From contig SKLB01000164.1 of assembly GCA_007123465.1 (NCBI GenBank), positions 1-6,977 of the forward strand: 6,977 nucleotides of DNA, read 5' to 3'. Below the pieces are notes generated by a model. That model was given only the letters and a program-made list of their open reading frames with translations, was not told the DNA's origin and made no database searches. Position 1 is the first letter of the stretch, and each line of letters opens with the position of its first letter. Source of the stretch: Spirochaetales bacterium (GTDB taxonomy: Bacteria > Spirochaetota > Spirochaetia > DSM-27196 > PWMO01). Below are positions 1 to 5,527 of this stretch, in pieces. A program made the position numbers and the translations under genes.

Positions 1-639
1 GTCACGATGCACCAGCAAGCCGGCGTCTCGCTGCGCCTGGGAACCGGCGTGTCGCGGATTGTGGACACCGGTGCCGGCCGGGAAGTCGAGTTATCCGACG
101 GCAGTTCGCTGGCGGCCGATCTGGTGGTGGTTGGCGTTGGGGTAACCCCGGTTGTTGACTACCTCGAAGGCTCGGGGCTGGTGGAGGACGGCGCGGTTCC
201 CGTCGATCGGCACCTGCAAACATCGGTGGCCGGTGTCTACGCTGTCGGCGATATCGCCCGCGTTGCCAGCGGTGCGGCAGACAAGGGTGTCCCGGAGCGC
301 CAACAGCGCGTCGAGCACTGGGCGGTAGCCCAGCGCCACGGACAGGAAGCGGCGCGTTCGATCGCGGGCACGGGAAAGGGAATCGCCTACGCTCCCTTCT
401 TCTGGACACGCCAATTGGAGACCAGCTTTGGCTACCTCGGCTACGCTCCCGATTTTGATGCAACGCGGATCGACGGGGACGTAGCAAACGGTAAGTTCCT
501 GATCGGTTACTTTAAGGACGATGTACTGAAAGCGGTGGGAACAATCGGCAAGGGCAAGAGCCTGATCCGCTACGGACTGCTTCTCGAGCAAGGCCGCACC
601 ATATCGATTAAGGACTTTGAGGCCGGCCTGCCGGACTGA
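1..639 (+). CDS. FAD-dependent pyridine nucleotide-disulfide oxidoreductase, C-terminal part (5' partial)
   Basis: The reading frame is already open at base 1 and ends with TGA at 637-639, so this is the last 212 codons of a longer gene. An internal ATG at 7 should not be taken as the start. The visible part holds the end of the NAD(P)H-binding domain (DLVVVGVGVTPVVDYL) and the second FAD-binding motif VYAVGDIA. It then has the family block RVEHW..A..HG.EAA and the C-terminal reductase domain with PFFWTRQLETSFGYLGYA. This arrangement is typical of AIF/AIFM3-like proteins and of ferredoxin or rubredoxin reductases of Rieske-type oxygenases, which pass electrons from NAD(P)H through FAD to a ferredoxin. 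The electron partner cannot be named: no ferredoxin or oxygenase is visible, and the N-terminal GxGxxG and any fused Rieske domain lie outside the window. The family is secure; the physiological role is open. Confidence 0.9.
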   Translation, partial: VTMHQQAGVSLRLGTGVSRIVDTGAGREVELSDGSSLAADLVVVGVGVTPVVDYLEGSGLVEDGAVPVDRHLQTSVAGVYAVGDIARVASGAADKGVPERQQRVEHWAVAQRHGQEAARSIAGTGKGIAYAPFFWTRQLETSFGYLGYAPDFDATRIDGDVANGKFLIGYFKDDVLKAVGTIGKGKSLIRYGLLLEQGRTISIKDFEAGLPD

Positions 640-652
640 CGCCGCGCGCAAC

Positions 653-681
653 TTGACTGGCGCCGTACAACGCATCATGAT
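653..681 (+). promoter_or_regulatory. Possible sigma-70 promoter for the Gfo/Idh/MocA gene
   Basis: TTGACT at 653-658 (5 of 6 matches to the -35 consensus) is followed after 17 bases by CATGAT at 676-681 (4 of 6 to the -10 consensus). Transcription would start near 688, leaving a leader of about 60 bases before the ATG at 747. The 107-base gap after the reductase gene shows no clear terminator, so read-through from upstream is equally possible. This is a consensus match only. Confidence 0.4.
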
Positions 682-746
682 ATCGGCATGAGAACATCTG
701 TCTCGGGCAGGTAAGCCGTTGCGCAGAACAGAAAAAGGAGCAGGGG

Positions 747-1829
747 ATGAGCAAGAAGCCGGTGTTGAGGACACTCGTTGTTGGAATCGGTAGTATGGGG
801 GCTTCACACGCAAAAGGGTATGCGGAGCTGCCGGGCTTTGAGATAGCAGGAATTGTGGTTGCGCGCAATGTTGACCGTGCGGGTGAACTCTTGAAGAAAC
901 TGGAAGTCGATGCCCCGGTCTATACCGACTACTACCAGGCGATGGCCGAGCTGCGCCCGGATGTTGTCTCTATCAATACGTATACCGATACGCACGCCGA
1001 GTACTCGATTCATGCGATGAGGCAGGGCTGCCACGTCTTCATGGAAAAGCCGATTGCTCAGACGATAGAAGAATCCGAAGAGGTTGTTCGGGTTGCAGCC
1101 GAAACCGGCCAGAAACTGGTGATCGGCTATATCCTTCGTGTTCATCCCGCGTGGACAAGTTTCATCGAGTACGCGCAGACTCTCGGTAAGCCGCTGATCA
1201 TGCGCATGAACCTCAATCAGCAGAGCTACGGGCACGAATGGGAAGTACACAAGACCTTCATCCGCAATATGCCGCCGTTGGTGGATTGTGGCGTGCACTA
1301 CATCGATGTCATGTGCCAGATGACCAGATCAAAACCAAAACTCGTTCAGGGGATTGCCGCGCGGGTATCATCGGAGATCGATCCAGACAAGCACAACTAC
1401 GGCGCGCTGCAGGTGGTATTTGAAGATGGTTCAGTGGGTTGGTACGAAGTGGGATGGGGACCCATGATGAGCAAAGTGGCGTTCTTTGTCAAAGACGTTA
1501 TCGGTCCAAACGGGTGTGTGAGTATTGACAAGCAGGCAGGCGCCACCGACCCTTCTGATGTATCCAAGCATACAACCGTTGACAGCATCATTCTCCATTC
1601 CAGCAAGACAGATTCACAAGGACATCAACTGGAAGAAGACAAGGTCGTGCGCATCGAGGATGAACCAGACCACGATGAACTGTGCAAGCGCGAGCAAGCG
1701 TATCTGTATGAGGCAATCATCGAGGATATTGACTTGACCGATCATCTCACTGACGCGGTCAACAGCCTCAAAATCTGTTTTGCAGCGGTAGATTCCTACA
1801 ATACCGGCCAGGCGATCCATCTCGCCTGA
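747..1829 (+). CDS. Gfo/Idh/MocA family NAD(P)-dependent oxidoreductase
   Basis: This is a complete 360-residue protein, the usual length for the family. The ATG at 747 is well supported by AAGGAG at 735-740 with a 6-base spacer. The N-terminal Rossmann fold starts with LVVGIGSMG (GxGxxG at residues 13-18). The family motif EKPIA lies at residues 100-104. The active-site block DCGVHYID, with D180, H184 and D187, matches the DxGxHxxD pattern whose His is the usual acid/base residue. The C-terminal half is the alpha/beta dimerisation domain. Family members oxidise or epimerise sugar or inositol hydroxyls using a nicotinamide cofactor in the cytoplasm. The substrate cannot be read from the sequence. 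The sugar-type ABC transporter and NagB-like gene downstream suggest a carbohydrate or polyol, which is inference. The gene is convergent with the VOC gene, with 27 bases between their stops. Confidence 0.93.
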   Translation: MSKKPVLRTLVVGIGSMGASHAKGYAELPGFEIAGIVVARNVDRAGELLKKLEVDAPVYTDYYQAMAELRPDVVSINTYTDTHAEYSIHAMRQGCHVFMEKPIAQTIEESEEVVRVAAETGQKLVIGYILRVHPAWTSFIEYAQTLGKPLIMRMNLNQQSYGHEWEVHKTFIRNMPPLVDCGVHYIDVMCQMTRSKPKLVQGIAARVSSEIDPDKHNYGALQVVFEDGSVGWYEVGWGPMMSKVAFFVKDVIGPNGCVSIDKQAGATDPSDVSKHTTVDSIILHSSKTDSQGHQLEEDKVVRIEDEPDHDELCKREQAYLYEAIIEDIDLTDHLTDAVNSLKICFAAVDSYNTGQAIHLA

Positions 1830-1840
1830 CCGGGCACAAC

Positions 1841-1858
1841 AGGCTGCAGTTGCAGCCT
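1841..1858. terminator. Perfect inverted repeat between convergent genes, candidate two-way terminator
   Basis: AGGCTGCA at 1841-1848 and TGCAGCCT at 1851-1858 are exact reverse complements separated by GT, giving a 7-bp GC-rich stem with an AGTT loop. It sits between the stop of the oxidoreductase (1829) and the stop of the VOC gene (1857-1859), and its right arm overlaps the VOC stop codon. Neither side has a strong run of T; the plus side has a loose ATCTTTGT. Its position between convergent genes supports a terminator, but the missing U-tract weakens it. Confidence 0.5.
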
Positions 1859-2243
1859 ATCGGCTATCTTTGTCCCATTCGTCCTTGGACTTTCCAAACC
1901 ATTTGTCGGGATCTTTGAAGACCATGTACTCTACCGGCATTCCGTCTTTTTCAACGTACGCGATAGTCAAGTTATCGTCTACCTCAAACGGCTCAATCAG
2001 AATGGTGCGCCCCTCGATCAACTTGGGGAAATCTTCCGCTTTGACACGATAGGCTACGTGAGGAAGGTTGACAACTTGCCAGACACACGGTGTATCGGGT
2101 TCAAAGCGCAAGTACTCAACATTGTACTTGTGCTCACGCGGGTTGGTGACCCAGACGCGCGTAGACTCCACCCAATCCTCGCTGGGTTGCTTCTCATCTG
2201 TGGGGATTCCAACATGATCAAAGACCATCTCTATCTCATCCAT
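1857..2243 (-). CDS. VOC family (glyoxalase/dioxygenase fold) small metalloprotein
   Basis: This 128-residue protein has the size and layout of a single vicinal-oxygen-chelate domain. It begins with FDHVGIPT (H10), followed by VEYLRFEPD (E43), PHVAYRV (H62) and MPVEYMVF (E105). These are the positions where VOC enzymes carry their His/Glu metal ligands, so all four putative ligands are present. Such proteins bind a divalent metal and act as lyases, epimerases, isomerases or dioxygenases; the reaction cannot be read from the sequence. The ATG (complement of 2241-2243) follows an excellent GGAGGAGGT Shine-Dalgarno, spaced 4 bases. The tail (residues 111-128) is charged and has no recognised motif. 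The gene is divergent from the UroD-like gene and convergent with the oxidoreductase gene. Co-regulation with the UroD-like gene through the shared gap is plausible. Confidence 0.82.
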   Translation of the reverse strand: MDEIEMVFDHVGIPTDEKQPSEDWVESTRVWVTNPREHKYNVEYLRFEPDTPCVWQVVNLPHVAYRVKAEDFPKLIEGRTILIEPFEVDDNLTIAYVEKDGMPVEYMVFKDPDKWFGKSKDEWDKDSR

Positions 2244-2302
2244 CGGGACCTCCTCCAGGCAGGTAGTCGGGCACTGCAGTCACAGCAATACACACCTGGC
2301 CC

Positions 2303-2331
2303 ACTTAACCGCAAATGTGGATGAGTGTCAA
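2303..2331 (-). promoter_or_regulatory. Possible promoter for the VOC gene
   Basis: On the minus strand a perfect TTGACA (complement of 2326-2331) is followed after 17 bases by TTAAGT (complement of 2303-2308). The -10 element is weak (3 of 6). The start would be near 2296, giving a leader of about 50 bases to the ATG at 2243. An 8-bp palindrome, ACTGCAGT, at 2273-2280 lies in this leader and could be an operator, but it is short. Confidence 0.4.
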
Positions 2332-2344
2332 TTGCAGCCTGTTG

Positions 2345-2373
2345 TTGACAGTGCATCAGCGGCAACGTAGACT
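2345..2373 (+). promoter_or_regulatory. Likely sigma-70 promoter for the UroD-like gene
   Basis: A perfect -35 box TTGACA at 2345-2350 is followed by a 17-base spacer and TAGACT at 2368-2373 (4 of 6 to TATAAT, with the key A2 and T6 present). The start would be near 2380. GGAGG at 2397-2401 then lies in the leader as a candidate ribosome binding site. The -35 box is the mirror image of the VOC -35 box, 13 bases away. Confidence 0.55.
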
Positions 2374-2471
2374 CGTTACAATCGGGGTCGTATAGCGGAG
2401 GACCGGGGGGCAGTGTTATCATCACAATCCAGGCAAGCGTATCGAAGGGCTGGCTGCACGAAGCCACCGGA

Positions 2472-3491
2472 GTGACCTTTGAGCGGGATTACTACTTCGA
2501 TCCGCTGGGGCGACGCAACCAGGATCTGGGGATCGCCGAGTTTCTGCAACGGACCTTTCCGCGCTACCGGATTCACAATCTCGAATCAAACCTCGTCTCA
2601 TTGAGCCACTACAGCCGGACGCACCTCTACGTGGGCGGGATCCAGCCCAACCTTATCCTCGGCATGCTGCTGGGCGCCAACTTTGTTGCATACCCGCATC
2701 AGGATGCTGACATCTCCGAGGCGCCGCTGGCGGGCCTTCGGTCAATCTCCGATCTACCCGATCCTCAATCACTACGCGACGCCCCGTTGATCAGAGAGTG
2801 GTTGAGAGAGATCGCACTACTTCGCAGAACGCAAACCGGTGCGGTGATCCCGCCGTTCTTCTGGGATACCAGCGGCCGCGCTACAATACACGGCCATATT
2901 ACCACCGCGTTGAAGCTGTTCGGACAGGACATTCTGCTGCTTGTGCACGATGACCCCGATTTTCTGGCATCGTTCTACAATTGGTACAGCGATGTCTGCG
3001 TTGTGTTGATTGAGACCTTCGCGAACGCTGCTGATATAGCGATCCAGTCACTCCACATCGGGGAGTGCTCGGCAACTATGCTTGGCCCGCGCGAGTACCG
3101 TGACACCCTGATCCCGCAGATGGAGTCCCTTGCACAGAGAATTGCGCCGCTGCGGCTGCACCATTGTGGAGACTGCACCTATCTTCTGGACAAGATCGCT
3201 GCCATCCGCGGCCTCCGCGCTCTGGATACCGGATCGGGGACCAGCGTGTGCCAAATCAGGAGAACCCTGGGGTTACGGTTTCCGTTGGACCTCATGCCAC
3301 CGGTCGAGCTGCTGGTTGCGGCACCGGAAGCGGGACGGGTCGAGTCCTGGGTGGACACGGTGCTCGCCGAAAACCGCGATGGTCCGCTATGCTTGAACTA
3401 CCACCTGGAGCCCGGCTACGATCCGCGCAGTCATCTGCTTGTGCACGACGCGTTGTATGCGCGAGGGCTCGTGCATCCGGCAAGAATGTGA
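2472..3491 (+). CDS. Uroporphyrinogen decarboxylase-superfamily protein, corrinoid-methyltransferase-like (MtaA/CmuA branch), start uncertain
   Basis: From GTG at 2472 the protein has 339 residues, near the family's usual 340-370. The family is recognised from the TIM-barrel landmarks: HIGECSATMLGPREYRDTLIP near residues 195-215, where the family has its G.....MISPE.YRE.. block, then LHHCGDCTYLLDKI at 229-242, where it has H.CG......... . H230-x-C232 with a distal C307 fits the His-x-Cys/Cys zinc site of MtaA/MtbA-type methyltransferases, which activate a thiol to accept a methyl group from a corrinoid protein. The HemE N-terminal signature of the type RQAGRYL is absent, so heme synthesis is unlikely. 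No corrinoid protein is visible. The GTG is the first standard start in this frame but has no well-spaced Shine-Dalgarno; the frame stays open back to 2349 and reads protein-like from about 2430. The substrate is unknown. Confidence 0.75.
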   Translation: MTFERDYYFDPLGRRNQDLGIAEFLQRTFPRYRIHNLESNLVSLSHYSRTHLYVGGIQPNLILGMLLGANFVAYPHQDADISEAPLAGLRSISDLPDPQSLRDAPLIREWLREIALLRRTQTGAVIPPFFWDTSGRATIHGHITTALKLFGQDILLLVHDDPDFLASFYNWYSDVCVVLIETFANAADIAIQSLHIGECSATMLGPREYRDTLIPQMESLAQRIAPLRLHHCGDCTYLLDKIAAIRGLRALDTGSGTSVCQIRRTLGLRFPLDLMPPVELLVAAPEAGRVESWVDTVLAENRDGPLCLNYHLEPGYDPRSHLLVHDALYARGLVHPARM

Positions 3492-3514
3492 CGGTTGCTA
3501 CGCTCTCGGGTAGA

Positions 3515-3533
3515 GTCACACATCTGTGTGCAC
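3515..3533. terminator. Weak hairpin between convergent genes
   Basis: CACAC at 3517-3521 pairs with GTGTG at 3526-3530 around an ATCT loop. GT at 3515-3516 and AC at 3532-3533 can add two pairs past a bulged C. It lies in the 47-base gap between the stops of the UroD-like gene and the NagB-like gene, where a shared terminator would be expected. There is no U-tract on either side, so the call rests mainly on position. Confidence 0.3.
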
Positions 3534-3538
3534 GTACT

Positions 3539-4510
3539 TCAGTTTACCTCGGCTGCCAGCGGTCCGGCGAGGGCATTGATAAACATCAGCTTGCCCGGCA
3601 TAGTCGGCATGAAGGTGGAAGGGATCCACATGGTCGGTCCGTATTTCAGGGTAACCCACAGTGACTGCCCTTGATAGATCATGTTCCTCGAAGGCAGATA
3701 CCCGTCCACGCCGCCGATTGTGTAGTCCGCATTCATGAACAGGCCGGGGCCTATAGTATTGGCCCTGGCCGGTACCAGCGTGATCCTGCTGCGGAAACTG
3801 GTAATGGAGTTCTGGATTATCGTAAGCGGGTGCAGCTTAGCGGCAACGCGATGCGTCGCCTGCATCCAGTCCGCCTCGTTGGCGTAGTCCTCCGCAAAGT
3901 GCGGCTCCCAGAATGCAATATGAAACACCCAGCCAATGCCGTAGACAACCACAAACTTTGCTCCTTTTGATCGCAGATTCCCGATCTGGTCTGCGTAGGC
4001 GGGAAGTTCCTCTTTGGTTGCAAAATGGCGTTGCTTCTGCGGTACTGTCAGCTTTCCCAGCGGACCATACAGAGCCTGCTCCATGGCATTGGTGAACGCA
4101 CCCGGGTCGGACGGTGGGAGGGTGTTGCCCTCGCTGTCACTCCATTCATCCATATTGAAGCCGTGAACATGCGAACAGTCAACGTTCCATCTCGTAAGGA
4201 ATTCAACCGCCCAGCGGTACATGCCCATGGGACCCACGGACCATATCATGACCAGTTCTCGTCCCTCGTCACTGGCCTGCTTGATCTGCAGTGCAATCTC
4301 GTGGCCCATGACCGTATTGAAGTCCTGAAGTGACTCGGCCCCTACCGGCATAAAATCCTCATGCCACCACGACTCTCGCTTGTACACCTCTCTGGGCTTC
4401 CTGCTGCAGCAGTAATCGATCCGCTTCAGATCCCATTGCTGCGGGAAGAAGCCTTCAAACCGCGATCCCTGGTATGTCGACAGCAGATCGATCTTCTTCA
4501 CTTTGCCCAT
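3539..4510 (-). CDS. Glucosamine-6-phosphate deaminase/isomerase (NagB-fold) homologue with altered active site
   Basis: The 323-residue protein is longer than E. coli NagB (266), mostly through an N-terminal extension of about 60 residues. NagB landmarks are FNMDEW at 118-123 (D121 corresponds to catalytic D72), GIGWVFHIAFWEP at 191-203 (H197 for H143, E202 for E148), and PARANTIGPGLFMNA at 247-261 (family P..A.T.G.G....A). The position of D141 is V195, and the phosphate-binding TGGTP loop is replaced by WSVGPMGMY at 90-98. NagB converts glucosamine-6-phosphate to fructose-6-phosphate and ammonia; the changes here suggest a different or unphosphorylated substrate, or a different reaction. 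It is last in the ABC operon, 9 bases after the permease stop, with a GGAG whose first G directly follows that stop (TAGGAG). This coupling supports a role on the imported compound. The fold is fairly secure; the activity is not. Confidence 0.75.
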   Translation of the reverse strand: MGKVKKIDLLSTYQGSRFEGFFPQQWDLKRIDYCCSRKPREVYKRESWWHEDFMPVGAESLQDFNTVMGHEIALQIKQASDEGRELVMIWSVGPMGMYRWAVEFLTRWNVDCSHVHGFNMDEWSDSEGNTLPPSDPGAFTNAMEQALYGPLGKLTVPQKQRHFATKEELPAYADQIGNLRSKGAKFVVVYGIGWVFHIAFWEPHFAEDYANEADWMQATHRVAAKLHPLTIIQNSITSFRSRITLVPARANTIGPGLFMNADYTIGGVDGYLPSRNMIYQGQSLWVTLKYGPTMWIPSTFMPTMPGKLMFINALAGPLAAEVN

Positions 4511-4519
4511 GCGTAACTC

Positions 4520-5527
4520 CTATGTTCTGCTCTTATGTTCCGACAGCCCGCTGAAGGTCACCGAACCTATGATAATCAGACCGATGAGTATTCCGCGCAG
4601 ATGGGGATTCACGTTCATCACCACCAGCGCGTTTCCGACAATACCTATCAGCAGAACTCCAAGGAACAGACTCAAGGCGGTACCTTTCCCTCCGGTGATG
4701 GCAACACCGCCGACTACCACAGCTGCCAGAGCGTCCAGCGAATACGCATCGGCCGTACCAGCCAGGGCGGTACCAACCCGGGAAATCAGAATCAGTGCTG
4801 CAAGCGCGTTGAGCAGACCAACGGTGATGAACCCGCGCATGGTTACTGCAGTAGTCTTGATTCCCGAGACATAGGCGGCTTTGCGGTTACCGCCGATGGA
4901 ATACAGAAATCTCCCATATCTGGTGTACTTGAGCAGCACCGTGGTGAGCAACACCACAAGCACCAGGAAGATTATGGACACGGGCAGGAACCCCATGATT
5001 CTGGTTCGGCCCAGAAGTGTGAACCGTCCATGAAGCGTAAAAGAACCGCCACGGCTTATGAGCAGGGCCAGCCCGCGGTATACCGATCCCAACGCCAGAG
5101 TCACGATGAAGGAATGTGCCCTCGACTTGATCACAACCAGTCCGGTGACGGTCCCCAGAACCGCCCCCAGGACAAAGGTGACGATCACCGCAAACGGTAT
5201 GGACCACTGAATCATCCAGGCATTGGCGGCATCCGGGGATATCCGGCCACCTCGCTCTATGATCAGAGCCATGACAATTCCCATCAGTGAGACCTGGTTT
5301 CCCACGGAGATATCAATCTGGCCCGATATCAGCAACATCCCCACACCGCAGGCAACTATTCCCAACACAGATATCTGCTGCAGAATATTGATCAGATTCC
5401 CTATTCTCATAAATCGGGGATTGACTATCCATGCAGCCGTGGCCACCACCAGGATCGTGATGAACAGCAGCAGCGACAGATTCAACTCGAATTCTTTTCC
5501 CTCGACGCGACGTAACGGCAGTTTCAT
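4520..5527 (-). CDS. Ribose/galactose-type ABC transporter permease (RbsC family)
   Basis: This 335-residue, very hydrophobic inner-membrane protein has about eight to ten predicted membrane segments by eye, starting near residues 17-35. Family motifs are clear: LLISGQIDISVGNQVSLMG near 65-83, KSRAHSFIVTLALG near 134-147, GRFLYSIGGNRKAAYVSGI at 205-223 (the cytoplasmic loop that contacts the ATPase) and LDALAAVVVGGVAITGGKGT at 264-283. The protein forms the sugar channel of a carbohydrate-uptake-2 (CUT2) ABC importer, working with the ATPase encoded just upstream and a periplasmic or lipid-anchored binding protein not seen here. Its ATG overlaps the ATPase stop by 4 bases (ATGA), so translation is probably coupled. 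The short N-terminus MKLPLRRVEGKEFE is basic and cytoplasmic in style. The substrate is unknown; members of the family carry pentoses, hexoses, polyols or autoinducer-2. Confidence 0.95.
   Translation of the reverse strand: MKLPLRRVEGKEFELNLSLLLFITILVVATAAWIVNPRFMRIGNLINILQQISVLGIVACGVGMLLISGQIDISVGNQVSLMGIVMALIIERGGRISPDAANAWMIQWSIPFAVIVTFVLGAVLGTVTGLVVIKSRAHSFIVTLALGSVYRGLALLISRGGSFTLHGRFTLLGRTRIMGFLPVSIIFLVLVVLLTTVLLKYTRYGRFLYSIGGNRKAAYVSGIKTTAVTMRGFITVGLLNALAALILISRVGTALAGTADAYSLDALAAVVVGGVAITGGKGTALSLFLGVLLIGIVGNALVVMNVNPHLRGILIGLIIIGSVTFSGLSEHKSRT

Noticed and set aside
91..813. A 240-codon minus-strand open frame across the reductase end and the gap after it
   Set aside because: It overlaps the clear FAD oxidoreductase frame, and its translation is a shadow with no motif. 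It would also run through the promoter and ribosome binding site of the next gene.
2472..3491. hemE (true uroporphyrinogen decarboxylase)
   Set aside because: The HemE N-terminal motif with its catalytic Arg is absent, and the H-x-C plus Cys pattern points to the methyltransferase branch.
4535..5290. A 251-codon open frame on the plus strand
   Set aside because: It lies fully antisense to the permease gene, has low-complexity, Gln/His/Ser-rich content with no domain, and the minus-strand frame carries all RbsC motifs.
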